Shown here: in pieces, positions 1 to 5,615 of the stretch | How positions within the stretch are numbered: position 1 is the stretch's first letter | How the letters are laid out: every line of letters starts with the position of its first letter | Source: Thermaceae bacterium | GTDB taxonomy: Bacteria > Deinococcota > Deinococci > Deinococcales > Marinithermaceae | Direction of reading: 5' to 3' | Length of the DNA stretch: 8,280 bases | NCBI GenBank assembly: GCA_027023345.1 | Contig: JALVVO010000204.1 | Coordinates: forward strand, 1-8,280 | Position numbers and translations under genes: made by a program | The notes under the pieces: generated by a model | Told to the model about the DNA's origin: nothing | Databases searched by the model: none | Seen by the model: only the letters and a program-made list of their open reading frames with translations

Positions 1-723
1 GTCCCCGCCCCCCATCACGATGGGGGTGCCGGGGGCGAGCCCGGTGGCCTGGGCGGCCTCGGGGCTCACCTCCCCGTAGACCGTGCCGCCCTCGAAGACC
101 GGGGCCGAGAGCAGCTCGGGCTTGACGCCGAGGCGTTCGCCGAGCTCGCGGTCCCACTTTCGGGTGGCCAGGCTAAAGAGCCCGGTGGTGCCCCCGTTGG
201 TGGGGTCCACCGCCACCGGTGCCCCCAGCCGCGTCGCCACCCAGTCGGAGAGCATCGCCATCCGGGCGGCCCGCGCGTAGAGCTCGGGGCGGTGGTTTTT
301 GAGCCAGAGGAGCCGGGGCGCCGCCCCCAGGGCGAAGGTCTGTCCCGAGCGCAGGTAGGCCCAGCGCTCGAGCTCAGGGTCCCGCTCCCTCAGCGCCCGC
401 ACTTCCTCCACCGCCCGGGCGTCCACGTTGGCGCAGGCCCAGAGCTCCTCGCCGGCCTCGTCGTAAAGAGCGATCCCCTCCCGCATGCTGGTGGTGCTGA
501 GGGCCACCACCCGGGCGCCGGGCACGGCGGCGAGCACCTCCCGGATCGCGTCCACCAGGAGGGCCCAGTTCTCGTCGCGGGCGAAGTCCATCGAACCCGG
601 CACCCCGGGCTCCGGGCGGTGCTGCCACTCGCGGCTGGCGGCGGCGAGCTGGCGTCCCTCCTCGTCGAAGAGGACCGCCCGCCCGCTGCCGGTGCCCGCG
701 TCCAGGGCCAGAATGTGCCGCAT
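1..723 (-). CDS. lsrK: LsrK-like autoinducer-2 kinase (FGGY family), N-terminal part; 3' end outside window
   Basis: The visible 241 codons encode the N-terminal half of an FGGY-family carbohydrate kinase; the gene runs off the left edge. LsrK phosphorylates imported AI-2 (open-chain DPD) in the cytoplasm, trapping it and making the LsrR inducer. The sequence starts MRHILALDAGTGSGRAVLFD, the ATP-binding phosphate-1 loop of the family. It also carries several stretches I recall from E. coli LsrK: VPGSMDF (about 41-47), SMREGI (about 80-85), ACANVDARA (about 95-103), PRLLWLKNHRP and SDWVATRLG, then VDPTNGGTTGL. The last visible residues are GGGD; this Asp is the position expected for the catalytic base in FGGY kinases. 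The ATG is preceded by AAGGAGG with a 4-nt spacer. It is last of the visible operon, 58 nt after lsrB. In enterics lsrK instead pairs with lsrR. Rhamnulokinase or xylulokinase is the alternative, but the match pattern and neighbours favour LsrK. Confidence 0.9.
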   Translation of the reverse strand, partial: MRHILALDAGTGSGRAVLFDEEGRQLAAASREWQHRPEPGVPGSMDFARDENWALLVDAIREVLAAVPGARVVALSTTSMREGIALYDEAGEELWACANVDARAVEEVRALRERDPELERWAYLRSGQTFALGAAPRLLWLKNHRPELYARAARMAMLSDWVATRLGAPVAVDPTNGGTTGLFSLATRKWDRELGERLGVKPELLSAPVFEGGTVYGEVSPEAAQATGLAPGTPIVMGGGD

Positions 724-744
724 CGCGCCTCCTTGGGAGGTGAG

Positions 745-772
745 CGGGCCGGCCCGCCGGCGGGCCGGCCCG
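745..772. repeat. Perfect 28-bp GC palindrome between lsrB and lsrK (intercistronic hairpin)
   Basis: The sequence from 745 to 772 is identical to its reverse complement (arms CGGGCCGGCCCG, centre CCGG). In the operon transcript it would fold into a 12-bp all-GC stem with a 4-nt loop, 9 nt after the lsrB stop and upstream of the lsrK Shine-Dalgarno. No U tract follows on the minus strand, so it is not a canonical intrinsic terminator. By analogy with other binding-protein operons it may stabilise the lsrB 3' end or attenuate readthrough into lsrK; that role is inferred. Confidence 0.6.
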
Positions 773-781
773 GGAAGGGGT

Positions 782-1813
782 CTAGAAGTCGTAGTTGTCG
801 ATGTTCTCGATGGTGAAGACCACCCGCTCGGGTAGCAGGATGATGCCGTTGTTCACCGGCCCCTGGTAGTCGTAGCCCTGCACCGAGTTGGGGTAGACCT
901 TCACGTGGCCTACGTCGGGGACGTCGAACTCGTCGCCCACCTTGAGCTTCTTGCCCTGCACCAGCAGGTTGGCGACGTAGATGGTGAGCTTGCCTTGCTT
1001 GACCACGTCCCAAAGCCCGAAGGCCTTGACCGTGCCCCGCTTGACGTAGGGGCGCATCACGTTGGGGGTGGAGAACCCGGTGATGATCACCTTGCCCGCG
1101 ATCCCCAGGTTCTCGGCCGCCTGGGCGGTGCCGGGAAGGGCGTTGGCGTCGGGGCAGATCACCGCGTCCAGGTCGGGGTGGGCCTGGAACAGCGCGGTGG
1201 GCACCTGGACCGCCTGCTGGGCGTCCTCGTGGCTGAAGACGGTGGCCACGATCTCCCAGTTGGGGTAGTCCTTGGCAATCTTCGCCTTAGCTACCTTCAC
1301 CCACTGGTTCTGGTCGGTGACGGTGGGGCTCGAGTAGTGGAAGGCGACCTTCTTGGTCCCTTTGTGGGGATCGTCCATCTGGTCGGCGGCCATCTTGACG
1401 AGGAGCTCGCCGAGCTGCTGGGCGGTGCCCTGGCTAATGTAGAAGGTGCGGTACCTGGGGTTGACGTCGGAGTCCCAGGTGAGGATGATCACACCCTTCC
1501 TCATCGCCCGCTTCAATGCCTGGTTGAGCCCGTCGGGGGAAAGGGCGGAGATCGCGATGGCGTCGTAGCCCTGGTTGACGAAGTTGTTGATGTACTGGAT
1601 CTGCCCGGAGACGCTGGCGGTGCTGGGGCCGTCGTACTTGACGTAGATTCCGAGCTTCTTGCCCATCTCCACCGCGCCCTTGCCGCCGGACTCGAAGAAG
1701 CCCACCCCGGTGAGCTTGGGAATAAACGCGATCTTGACGTCCTTTTTCGCCGTTGCCACCCCGGCCAGCGCCAGAACCAGCGCCGCCGTGAAGATGCCTA
1801 GGGTCCTTTTCAT
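782..1813 (-). CDS. lsrB: Autoinducer-2 ABC transporter, periplasmic substrate-binding protein LsrB
   Basis: This 343-aa class-I periplasmic binding protein captures AI-2 and delivers it to LsrCD. An N-terminal signal peptide is visible: MKR, a hydrophobic core, then ATA before KKDVKIAF at about residue 23. There is no lipobox Cys, so a soluble periplasmic protein in a diderm cell is expected. The mature part closely follows my recollection of E. coli LsrB: IAFIPKLTGVGFF, SVSGQIQYINNFVNQGY, LTWDSD, YSSPTVTDQNQWVK, PDANALP, GFSTPNVMRPYVKRGTVKAFGLWDVV, and the ending NIDNYDF. The six AI-2 contacts known from Salmonella LsrB (Lys35, Asp116, Asp166, Gln167, Pro220, Ala222) correspond to Lys33, Asp114, Asp167, Gln168, Pro221 and Ala223 here. 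The ATG is preceded by AGAGGAGAGG. Rhamnose- or ribose-binding relatives are less likely because the whole pocket is retained. Confidence 0.96.
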   Translation of the reverse strand: MKRTLGIFTAALVLALAGVATAKKDVKIAFIPKLTGVGFFESGGKGAVEMGKKLGIYVKYDGPSTASVSGQIQYINNFVNQGYDAIAISALSPDGLNQALKRAMRKGVIILTWDSDVNPRYRTFYISQGTAQQLGELLVKMAADQMDDPHKGTKKVAFHYSSPTVTDQNQWVKVAKAKIAKDYPNWEIVATVFSHEDAQQAVQVPTALFQAHPDLDAVICPDANALPGTAQAAENLGIAGKVIITGFSTPNVMRPYVKRGTVKAFGLWDVVKQGKLTIYVANLLVQGKKLKVGDEFDVPDVGHVKVYPNSVQGYDYQGPVNNGIILLPERVVFTIENIDNYDF

Positions 1814-1890
1814 CGTCCTCTCCTCTTTTCCTCGAAAATCCCTTCGACCTGAGTCCTACCCGCCGTCCTCGAAAGCCTCGCTCCCGCGCC
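1814..1890 (-). promoter_or_regulatory. lsrD-lsrB intercistronic spacer with strong lsrB ribosome-binding site
   Basis: This 77-nt gap is the longest inside the operon. It contains the purine-rich Shine-Dalgarno AGAGGAGAGG (1817-1826, minus strand) directly before the lsrB ATG. It also holds two copies of TTTCGAGGA (minus strand; plus coordinates 1829-1837 and 1866-1874), 37 nt apart. I see no convincing -35/-10 pair. The spacer could allow separate control of lsrB level, since binding proteins are usually needed in excess, but that is inference. Confidence 0.5.
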
Positions 1891-2925
1891 TCACCCCCTT
1901 CCCCGGCCGGCCAGCGCCCGGCGCTTCAGCCGGCGCTCGCCCCACCAGTGGGCCAGCTGCTTGGCGGCCATGGCGGCGATCAGGATTGACCCCACCACCA
2001 CCTGGATCAGGTCGTTGGTGACCCCGAGGGCCAAGAGCCCCTGACGCAGGTAGCCGAGCATGGCCCCGGCGAGGAGCGTGCCCAGGATCGTGCCGCTTCC
2101 CCCCAGAATGTCGGCGCCCCCGAGCACCACCGCGGTGATGATGGGCAGGAGGGCGTCGCTACCGAGGTCGGCCCGGGCCGAGGTCATGTAGGAGGTGAGC
2201 ATCACCCCGGCGAGCGCGGCCCCCAGCCCCGAGAGCACGTAGGCGTAGATCAGCGCCCGCACGAGGGGGACCCCGCTGTACCGAGCGGCCTCGGGGTTGT
2301 TCCCGATCAGGTAGAGGTAGCGGCCGAAGCGGGTGCGGTGGAGCAGGACCCCGAGCACCAAGGCGAAGGCGAGGACCAGAAGGAGGGGAAGGGGGACGAT
2401 GCCGAGGGTCCCCTCGGTGAGGGCGATGAAGGCCTCGGGAAGGCCGGTGATCCCCTCGTACTGGTAGGCGGCGAGCCCCTCGGAGCCGTAGGCCTTGAAC
2501 CCGAGGAGGTCGAGCAGGGCCGGCATGCCCTGGGCCAGCCCCCCGAACATGAAGAGGGTGCCCAGGGTGATGACCAGCGGGTTGACGTCGGTCTTGGCCA
2601 CCAGCACGCCGTTGAAGAGCCCGGCCAGCACCCCCACCAAGAGGGCGATCCCGGCGGCCACGAAGACGTTCATCCCGGCCACCCAGGCGAGCCCCAGGGT
2701 GATCGAGGCGAGGCCCATCACGCTCACCCCGGAGATGTCGATCCCGGCGGTGATGATGACCAGGGTCAAGGGCAGGGCGGCGAAGAGGATGTGCATGAAG
2801 TCGAGGGTGGCGTAGAGGAGGTTCTCGGGGTCGTAGAAGGTGGGGTTGATCGCCCCCAGCACCAGGATCTCGAGCACCAGGAGCACCGCCAGGGCGAACT
2901 CCCAGGTCTTCAGGTAGCGGCTCAC
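1891..2925 (-). CDS. lsrD: Autoinducer-2 ABC transporter permease LsrD
   Basis: This 344-aa inner-membrane permease belongs to the sugar/branched-chain permease family (BPD_transp_2). It pairs with LsrC to form the AI-2 channel. Several long hydrophobic segments alternate with short loops, beginning about residues 10-26, 44-60 and 85-110. Family signatures are GIDISGVSVMG (61-71), VNPLVITLGTLFMFGG (114-129), the loop LYLIGNNPEAARYSG (204-218), and ITAVVLGGADILGGSG (263-278), the cytoplasmic loop expected to contact LsrA. The KVNPLVITLGTLYLFAG stretch of E. coli LsrD, as I recall it, aligns nearly residue for residue. The start is GTG at 2925, in a GTGA overlap with the lsrC stop, with GGAGGGAGGG upstream, implying translational coupling. 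The C-terminus is Arg-rich (RRLKRRALAGRGRG) and follows the positive-inside pattern. LsrC and LsrD are paralogues; the C/D assignment rests on motif wording and gene order. Confidence 0.93.
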   Translation of the reverse strand: MSRYLKTWEFALAVLLVLEILVLGAINPTFYDPENLLYATLDFMHILFAALPLTLVIITAGIDISGVSVMGLASITLGLAWVAGMNVFVAAGIALLVGVLAGLFNGVLVAKTDVNPLVITLGTLFMFGGLAQGMPALLDLLGFKAYGSEGLAAYQYEGITGLPEAFIALTEGTLGIVPLPLLLVLAFALVLGVLLHRTRFGRYLYLIGNNPEAARYSGVPLVRALIYAYVLSGLGAALAGVMLTSYMTSARADLGSDALLPIITAVVLGGADILGGSGTILGTLLAGAMLGYLRQGLLALGVTNDLIQVVVGSILIAAMAAKQLAHWWGERRLKRRALAGRGRG

Positions 2926-3920
2926 GATCGCCCTCCCTCCGCCTCCCAGGCGGCCTCGCCCTGGACGCGGGCCTGCCGCCGGCGGAACTCCAGCGTGCGG
3001 CGCACGTGGTAGTCGAGGTAGACGACGAGGAGCAGGATCACGCCGGCGAAGGCGTTGTCCCAGATCCCCGGCACCCCGAGGAAGATCAGCATGCTGTGCA
3101 CCGCGGTCATGAAGAGCGCGCCCACCGCCGCCCCCAGCGGGGTCCCCACCCCGCCGGTGAGGCTGACCCCGCCGACCACGTTGGCGGCGATCGCCTTGAG
3201 CTCGTAGCCCTCGGCGGCGTTCATGGAGACGAAGCCGATCTGGGAGGTGAAGACCACCGCCGCCAGGGCGGCGAAGAAGCCGGCCAGGGTGTAGGCGGCG
3301 AACTGGGTGGGGCGGACCGGCAGGCCCAGGAAGTAGGCGCCCTCGGGGTTATCGCCCACCGCGTAGAAGTAGCGCGCGGGGCGGGCCCGCCAGGTGACGT
3401 AGGCGGTGAGGGCGAGCACCGCCAGCGTGGCCCAGACGAAGAACGGCACCCCGAGGAGGTGCCAGAGGTTCAGCGCCTTGATGTTCTGGGGGAGGTTCTC
3501 GATCCAGCTCCCGCCGGTGAGGATCCGCATCAGCCCGCGGTAGATCCCTAGCGTGCCCAGGGTCATGATGATCGGCGGCACCCGGAGCAGGGTGACCCCC
3601 ACCGCGTTCACCGCCCCGGCCAAAAGTCCGGTGGCGAGCGCCGCCAGGATCGCGAGCGAAAGCGGCCAGCCGAGGTTCAGGGTAAGCCCCAGGACCACCG
3701 CCGAAAGCCCCGCCGCCGAGCCCACCGAGACGTCGATGCCGCGGGTGAGGATCACAAACATCTCGCCCAGGGTGATGAGGAGGAGCGAGAGGCTCGCGTT
3801 CACCACCTCGACCAGCGAGCGGAACTTGAGGGCGTTGGGGTTGACGAGCCCGGTGAAGAGCACGAGCAGGACGAGGAGCCCGGTGACCAGGGCCTCGCGG
3901 CTGGTGAGCCAGCGCCTCAT
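2922..3920 (-). CDS. lsrC: Autoinducer-2 ABC transporter permease LsrC
   Basis: This 332-aa polytopic inner-membrane permease of the same family is the first of the two permease subunits. It has multiple hydrophobic stretches from about residue 11 to 302, flanked by a basic N-terminus (MRRW) and a charged cytoplasmic tail (VRRTLEFRRRQARVQ). Signatures include MFVILTRGIDVSVGS (54-68), PPIIMTLGTLGIYRGL (115-130) followed by LTGGSWIENLP (134-144), FYAVGDNPEGA (185-195), FTSQIGF (224-230), and LKAIAANVVGGVSLTGG (241-257). These agree with E. coli LsrC features as I recall them, notably TLGTLGLYRGI with TGGKWIEGLP. The ATG overlaps the lsrA stop in ATGA (3917-3920), and its own stop overlaps lsrD in GTGA, so translation of A-C-D is likely coupled. 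Length is close to that of the enteric protein. A ribose or rhamnose permease is the alternative, disfavoured by the neighbouring LsrB. Confidence 0.93.
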   Translation of the reverse strand: MRRWLTSREALVTGLLVLLVLFTGLVNPNALKFRSLVEVVNASLSLLLITLGEMFVILTRGIDVSVGSAAGLSAVVLGLTLNLGWPLSLAILAALATGLLAGAVNAVGVTLLRVPPIIMTLGTLGIYRGLMRILTGGSWIENLPQNIKALNLWHLLGVPFFVWATLAVLALTAYVTWRARPARYFYAVGDNPEGAYFLGLPVRPTQFAAYTLAGFFAALAAVVFTSQIGFVSMNAAEGYELKAIAANVVGGVSLTGGVGTPLGAAVGALFMTAVHSMLIFLGVPGIWDNAFAGVILLLVVYLDYHVRRTLEFRRRQARVQGEAAWEAEGGRS

Positions 3921-5413
3921 GAGGCCGCCTCCAGGGCCATCCCGAAGGAGGCCTCGGTGACCCGCTCGAGGCTGATCGCGTCGCCCTCGAGCTCACCGAC
4001 GATCCGCCCCCGGTACATGACCAGCACCCGGTCGGCGAGCTCGACCACCTCCTCGAGCTCGGACGAGATCAGGATCACCCCCAGCCCCTGGGCGGTGAGC
4101 CGGCGGATCAGTCGGTAGACGTCGCGCCGGGCGGAGGCGTCGATTCCCCGGGTGGGCTCGTCGAGGATCACCACCTTGGGCTCGCCGGCCAGCGCCTTGG
4201 CCAGCACCACCTTCTGCTGGTTGCCGCCGGAGAGGGTGCCGGCGATCTGGTCGAGGCCTTGGAGCTTGATGTTGAGGAGGTCTACGAAGCGCTCGCCGAT
4301 TCTTCGCTCTTTGGCCGAGGCCAGAAGGAACCGCCCCAGCCGAGGCAGGATGCCGGCGGTCATGGTGTAGAGGCTGGGCAGGTCGAGGAAGATCCCGTGG
4401 GCGTGGCGGTCCTCGGGGACGTAGACGAGCCCGTGGCGCTGGCAGATCGCGGGGGTGCGGCGGGGAAGCAAAACCCCGCCGACCCGCACCTCGCCGCGGG
4501 CGTGGGGGTCGAGGCCGACGATGGCCTCGGCGAGCTCGGTGCGGCCCGAGCCCACCAGCCCGGCGATCCCCAGCACCTCGCCGGGGTAGAGGTCGAAGCT
4601 CGCGTCCCGGAAGGCCTCGCTCGTCAGGTTCCGGACCTCGAGCACCGGCCGCTCGCCCCGCCGCGCGCGCTCGAGCTCCGCGGGGCCCTCACCCTCCTCG
4701 GCGGTCTCGGGGAGCATCGCCCGCACCAGGTCGTGGGGGGTGAGCCGCTCCCTCGGGGCCCGGAGCACCATCACCCCGTCCCGGAGCACGCTCACCCGGT
4801 GGGCGACCTCCATGACCTCGCCCAACCGGTGGGAGATGAAGACGATCCCGATCCCCCGCTCGGTGAGCCTCCGCATCTGGTCGAAGAGCTGCTCGGCCTC
4901 GCGGAAGGTCAGGGCCGAGGTGGGCTCGTCGAAGATCAGCACCCGGGCGTCCCGGAGGAGCCCGCGGACGATCTCGAGGAGCTGCTGCTGGGCGATGGAG
5001 AGGAAGGCGGCGGGCTCCTCGAGGTCCACCTCGAAGTCGAGGTGGTCGAGGACGGTAGCGAGCTTGCGCCGGAAGGTCTCGGGGTCGAGGTCGAGCCCCA
5101 GGCTGAGGTTCTCCCGCACGGTGAGGTGGGGGAAGACGTGGGGCTCCTGGGGCACCATGTAGATCCCCAGCCGCTGGGCGGCGCTCGGCGACTCGACGCG
5201 CACCGGCCTCCCCAAAAGGCGCATCTCGCCGGCGTCCAGGCGGTAGGCCCCGGCGATGATCTTCATCAGGGTGGACTTGCCCGAGCCGTTCCCGCCGAGG
5301 AGGGCGTGGATCTCGCCGGGGCGGAGGTCGAAGTACACCCCTTTGAGGACCGGCACCCCGGAGAAGACCTTCCAGACGTCCCGGAGCTCGAGCAGGGGGC
5401 CCTGGTCCGCCAC
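3917..5413 (-). CDS. lsrA: Autoinducer-2 ABC transporter ATP-binding protein LsrA
   Basis: LsrA is the 498-aa double-ATPase subunit energising AI-2 import at the inner face of the membrane. Domain 1 (about 7-235) has Walker A GGNGSGKST (40-48, Lys46), Q-loop VPQEP (87-91) and Walker B VLIFDEP (158-164), but a degenerate signature (LSIAQQQ, 138-144) instead of LSGGQ. Domain 2 (about 255-495) has a degenerate Walker A (GLVGSGRTEL, 285-294) but a good signature (LSGGNQQK, 394-401) and Walker B VVILDEP (414-420). This split is typical of LsrA/RbsA-type ATPases, with one full catalytic site expected. I chose GTG at 5413: GGGGAGAGGGGG lies 8 nt upstream, and the resulting N-terminus MADQGPLLELRDVW suits the family length (about 511 aa in E. 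coli). The open frame extends upstream to an ATG at 5611, but that start would cross the promoter region and is unlikely. Confidence 0.94.
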   Translation of the reverse strand: MADQGPLLELRDVWKVFSGVPVLKGVYFDLRPGEIHALLGGNGSGKSTLMKIIAGAYRLDAGEMRLLGRPVRVESPSAAQRLGIYMVPQEPHVFPHLTVRENLSLGLDLDPETFRRKLATVLDHLDFEVDLEEPAAFLSIAQQQLLEIVRGLLRDARVLIFDEPTSALTFREAEQLFDQMRRLTERGIGIVFISHRLGEVMEVAHRVSVLRDGVMVLRAPRERLTPHDLVRAMLPETAEEGEGPAELERARRGERPVLEVRNLTSEAFRDASFDLYPGEVLGIAGLVGSGRTELAEAIVGLDPHARGEVRVGGVLLPRRTPAICQRHGLVYVPEDRHAHGIFLDLPSLYTMTAGILPRLGRFLLASAKERRIGERFVDLLNIKLQGLDQIAGTLSGGNQQKVVLAKALAGEPKVVILDEPTRGIDASARRDVYRLIRRLTAQGLGVILISSELEEVVELADRVLVMYRGRIVGELEGDAISLERVTEASFGMALEAAS

Positions 5414-5418
5414 CTCGG

Positions 5419-5466
5419 CTACCCCCTCTCCCCGAACGGCCTCGGGCCTGGGTTTCGGCTTCGCAT
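5419..5466 (-). CDS. Possible 15-codon leader ORF upstream of lsrA
   Basis: An ATG at 5466 has a strong Shine-Dalgarno (AGGGGAGG, 4-nt spacer) and encodes MRSRNPGPRPFGERG. It ends at TAG (5419-5421), 5 nt before the lsrA GTG and out of frame with it. It recognises no known family. The position suggests either a translated leader whose termination reinitiates at lsrA, or the true lsrA start if one base is missing: a single extra G in the G5 run at 5422-5426 would fuse this ATG to lsrA. It could also be chance in GC-rich DNA. Confidence 0.35.
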   Translation of the reverse strand: MRSRNPGPRPFGERG

Positions 5467-5479
5467 CCCGCCTCCCCTC

Positions 5480-5505
5480 GCGCTGATTTGCACAAATGTC
5501 AGCGC
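5480..5505. promoter_or_regulatory. Candidate LsrR operator or leader hairpin: inverted repeat after the lsrA promoter
   Basis: Arms GCGCTGA (5480-5486) and TCAGCGC (5499-5505) are perfect 7-bp complements around a 12-nt centre. A second, slightly offset palindrome, ATTTGCACAAAT (5486-5497), is nested in the centre. The site is AT-rich against a very GC-rich background and lies about 12-37 nt downstream of the predicted lsrA transcription start, where a repressor would block elongation. LsrR is the obvious candidate binder because its gene is adjacent and SorC-family proteins bind palindromes. The same sequence could form a hairpin in the lsrA leader RNA. Confidence 0.55.
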
Positions 5506-5515
5506 TTTTTGACTT

Positions 5516-5525
5516 ATGTGAACAT
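5516..5525. promoter_or_regulatory. Candidate second LsrR half-operator overlapping the lsrA -10/start region
   Basis: ATGTGAACAT is a palindrome with arms ATGT/ACAT and centre GA. It overlaps the inner edge of the predicted lsrA -10 box and the likely start site, so bound protein would occlude RNA polymerase. Its centre lies 29 bp from that of the ATTTGCACAAAT palindrome (5486-5497). Two sites close to three helical turns apart would suit a tetrameric SorC-family repressor. The site is short, so it is a hypothesis. Confidence 0.4.
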
Positions 5526-5553
5526 GCTACGCCCGGTCCTCCGCGCGTGTCAA
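5524..5553 (-). promoter_or_regulatory. Predicted sigma-70-type promoter of the lsrACDBK operon
   Basis: Read on the minus strand, a perfect -35 TTGACA (5548-5553) is followed after 18 nt by TAGCAT (5524-5529), a 4-of-6 match to TATAAT. Transcription would start near 5517, giving a leader of about 100 nt before the lsrA GTG. The two palindromic candidate operators lie over and just past the start site, consistent with repression of the operon by the divergently encoded LsrR. Confidence 0.6.
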
Positions 5554-5602
5554 CCGCTGAACCCTTGGTCGGCGGGGACCGCCGGCTGAACCGAAGACCA
5601 GC

Positions 5603-5608
5603 TATAAT
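5603..5608 (+). promoter_or_regulatory. -10 box (TATAAT) for probable leaderless lsrR transcript
   Basis: A perfect TATAAT ends 7 nt before the GTG at 5616, so transcription should begin at or next to the first base of the start codon. No Shine-Dalgarno precedes that GTG, which agrees with a leaderless mRNA, a common arrangement in Deinococcota. No clear -35 element sits 16-18 nt upstream. Instead, one of two GCTGAACC direct repeats (5556-5563 and 5585-5592, 29 bp apart) lies near that zone and might be a regulator site. Confidence 0.6.
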
Positions 5609-5615
5609 CACATCC

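Noticed and set aside
745..772. Rho-independent terminator after lsrB
   Set aside because: The stem is strong but no T tract follows on the transcribed strand, and lsrK continues the operon after a normal Shine-Dalgarno.
905..1801. Long plus-strand open frames opposite lsrB, lsrA (4259-5512) and comEC (6785-7888)
   Set aside because: Their compositions are Gly/Asp/Glu/His-rich mirror images of the coding strand. They have no credible domain and lie fully inside well-supported genes.
1..5413. Rhamnose or ribose ABC transporter with a sugar kinase
   Set aside because: The permease and ATPase families are shared, but the LsrB pocket residues, LsrK stretches such as SMREGI and ACANVDARA, and the LsrR-type regulator together fit AI-2 uptake better.
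5517..5521. CRP-type site (TGTGA) in the divergent region, as in the E. coli lsr operon
   Set aside because: Only one half-site is present with no TCACA partner 6 nt away, and its position over the start site does not suit activation.
5414..5611. lsrA starting at the ATG at 5611
   Set aside because: It would add 66 unrelated residues, run through the predicted promoter and operators and nearly meet lsrR. GTG 5413 has a good Shine-Dalgarno and fits the family N-terminus.
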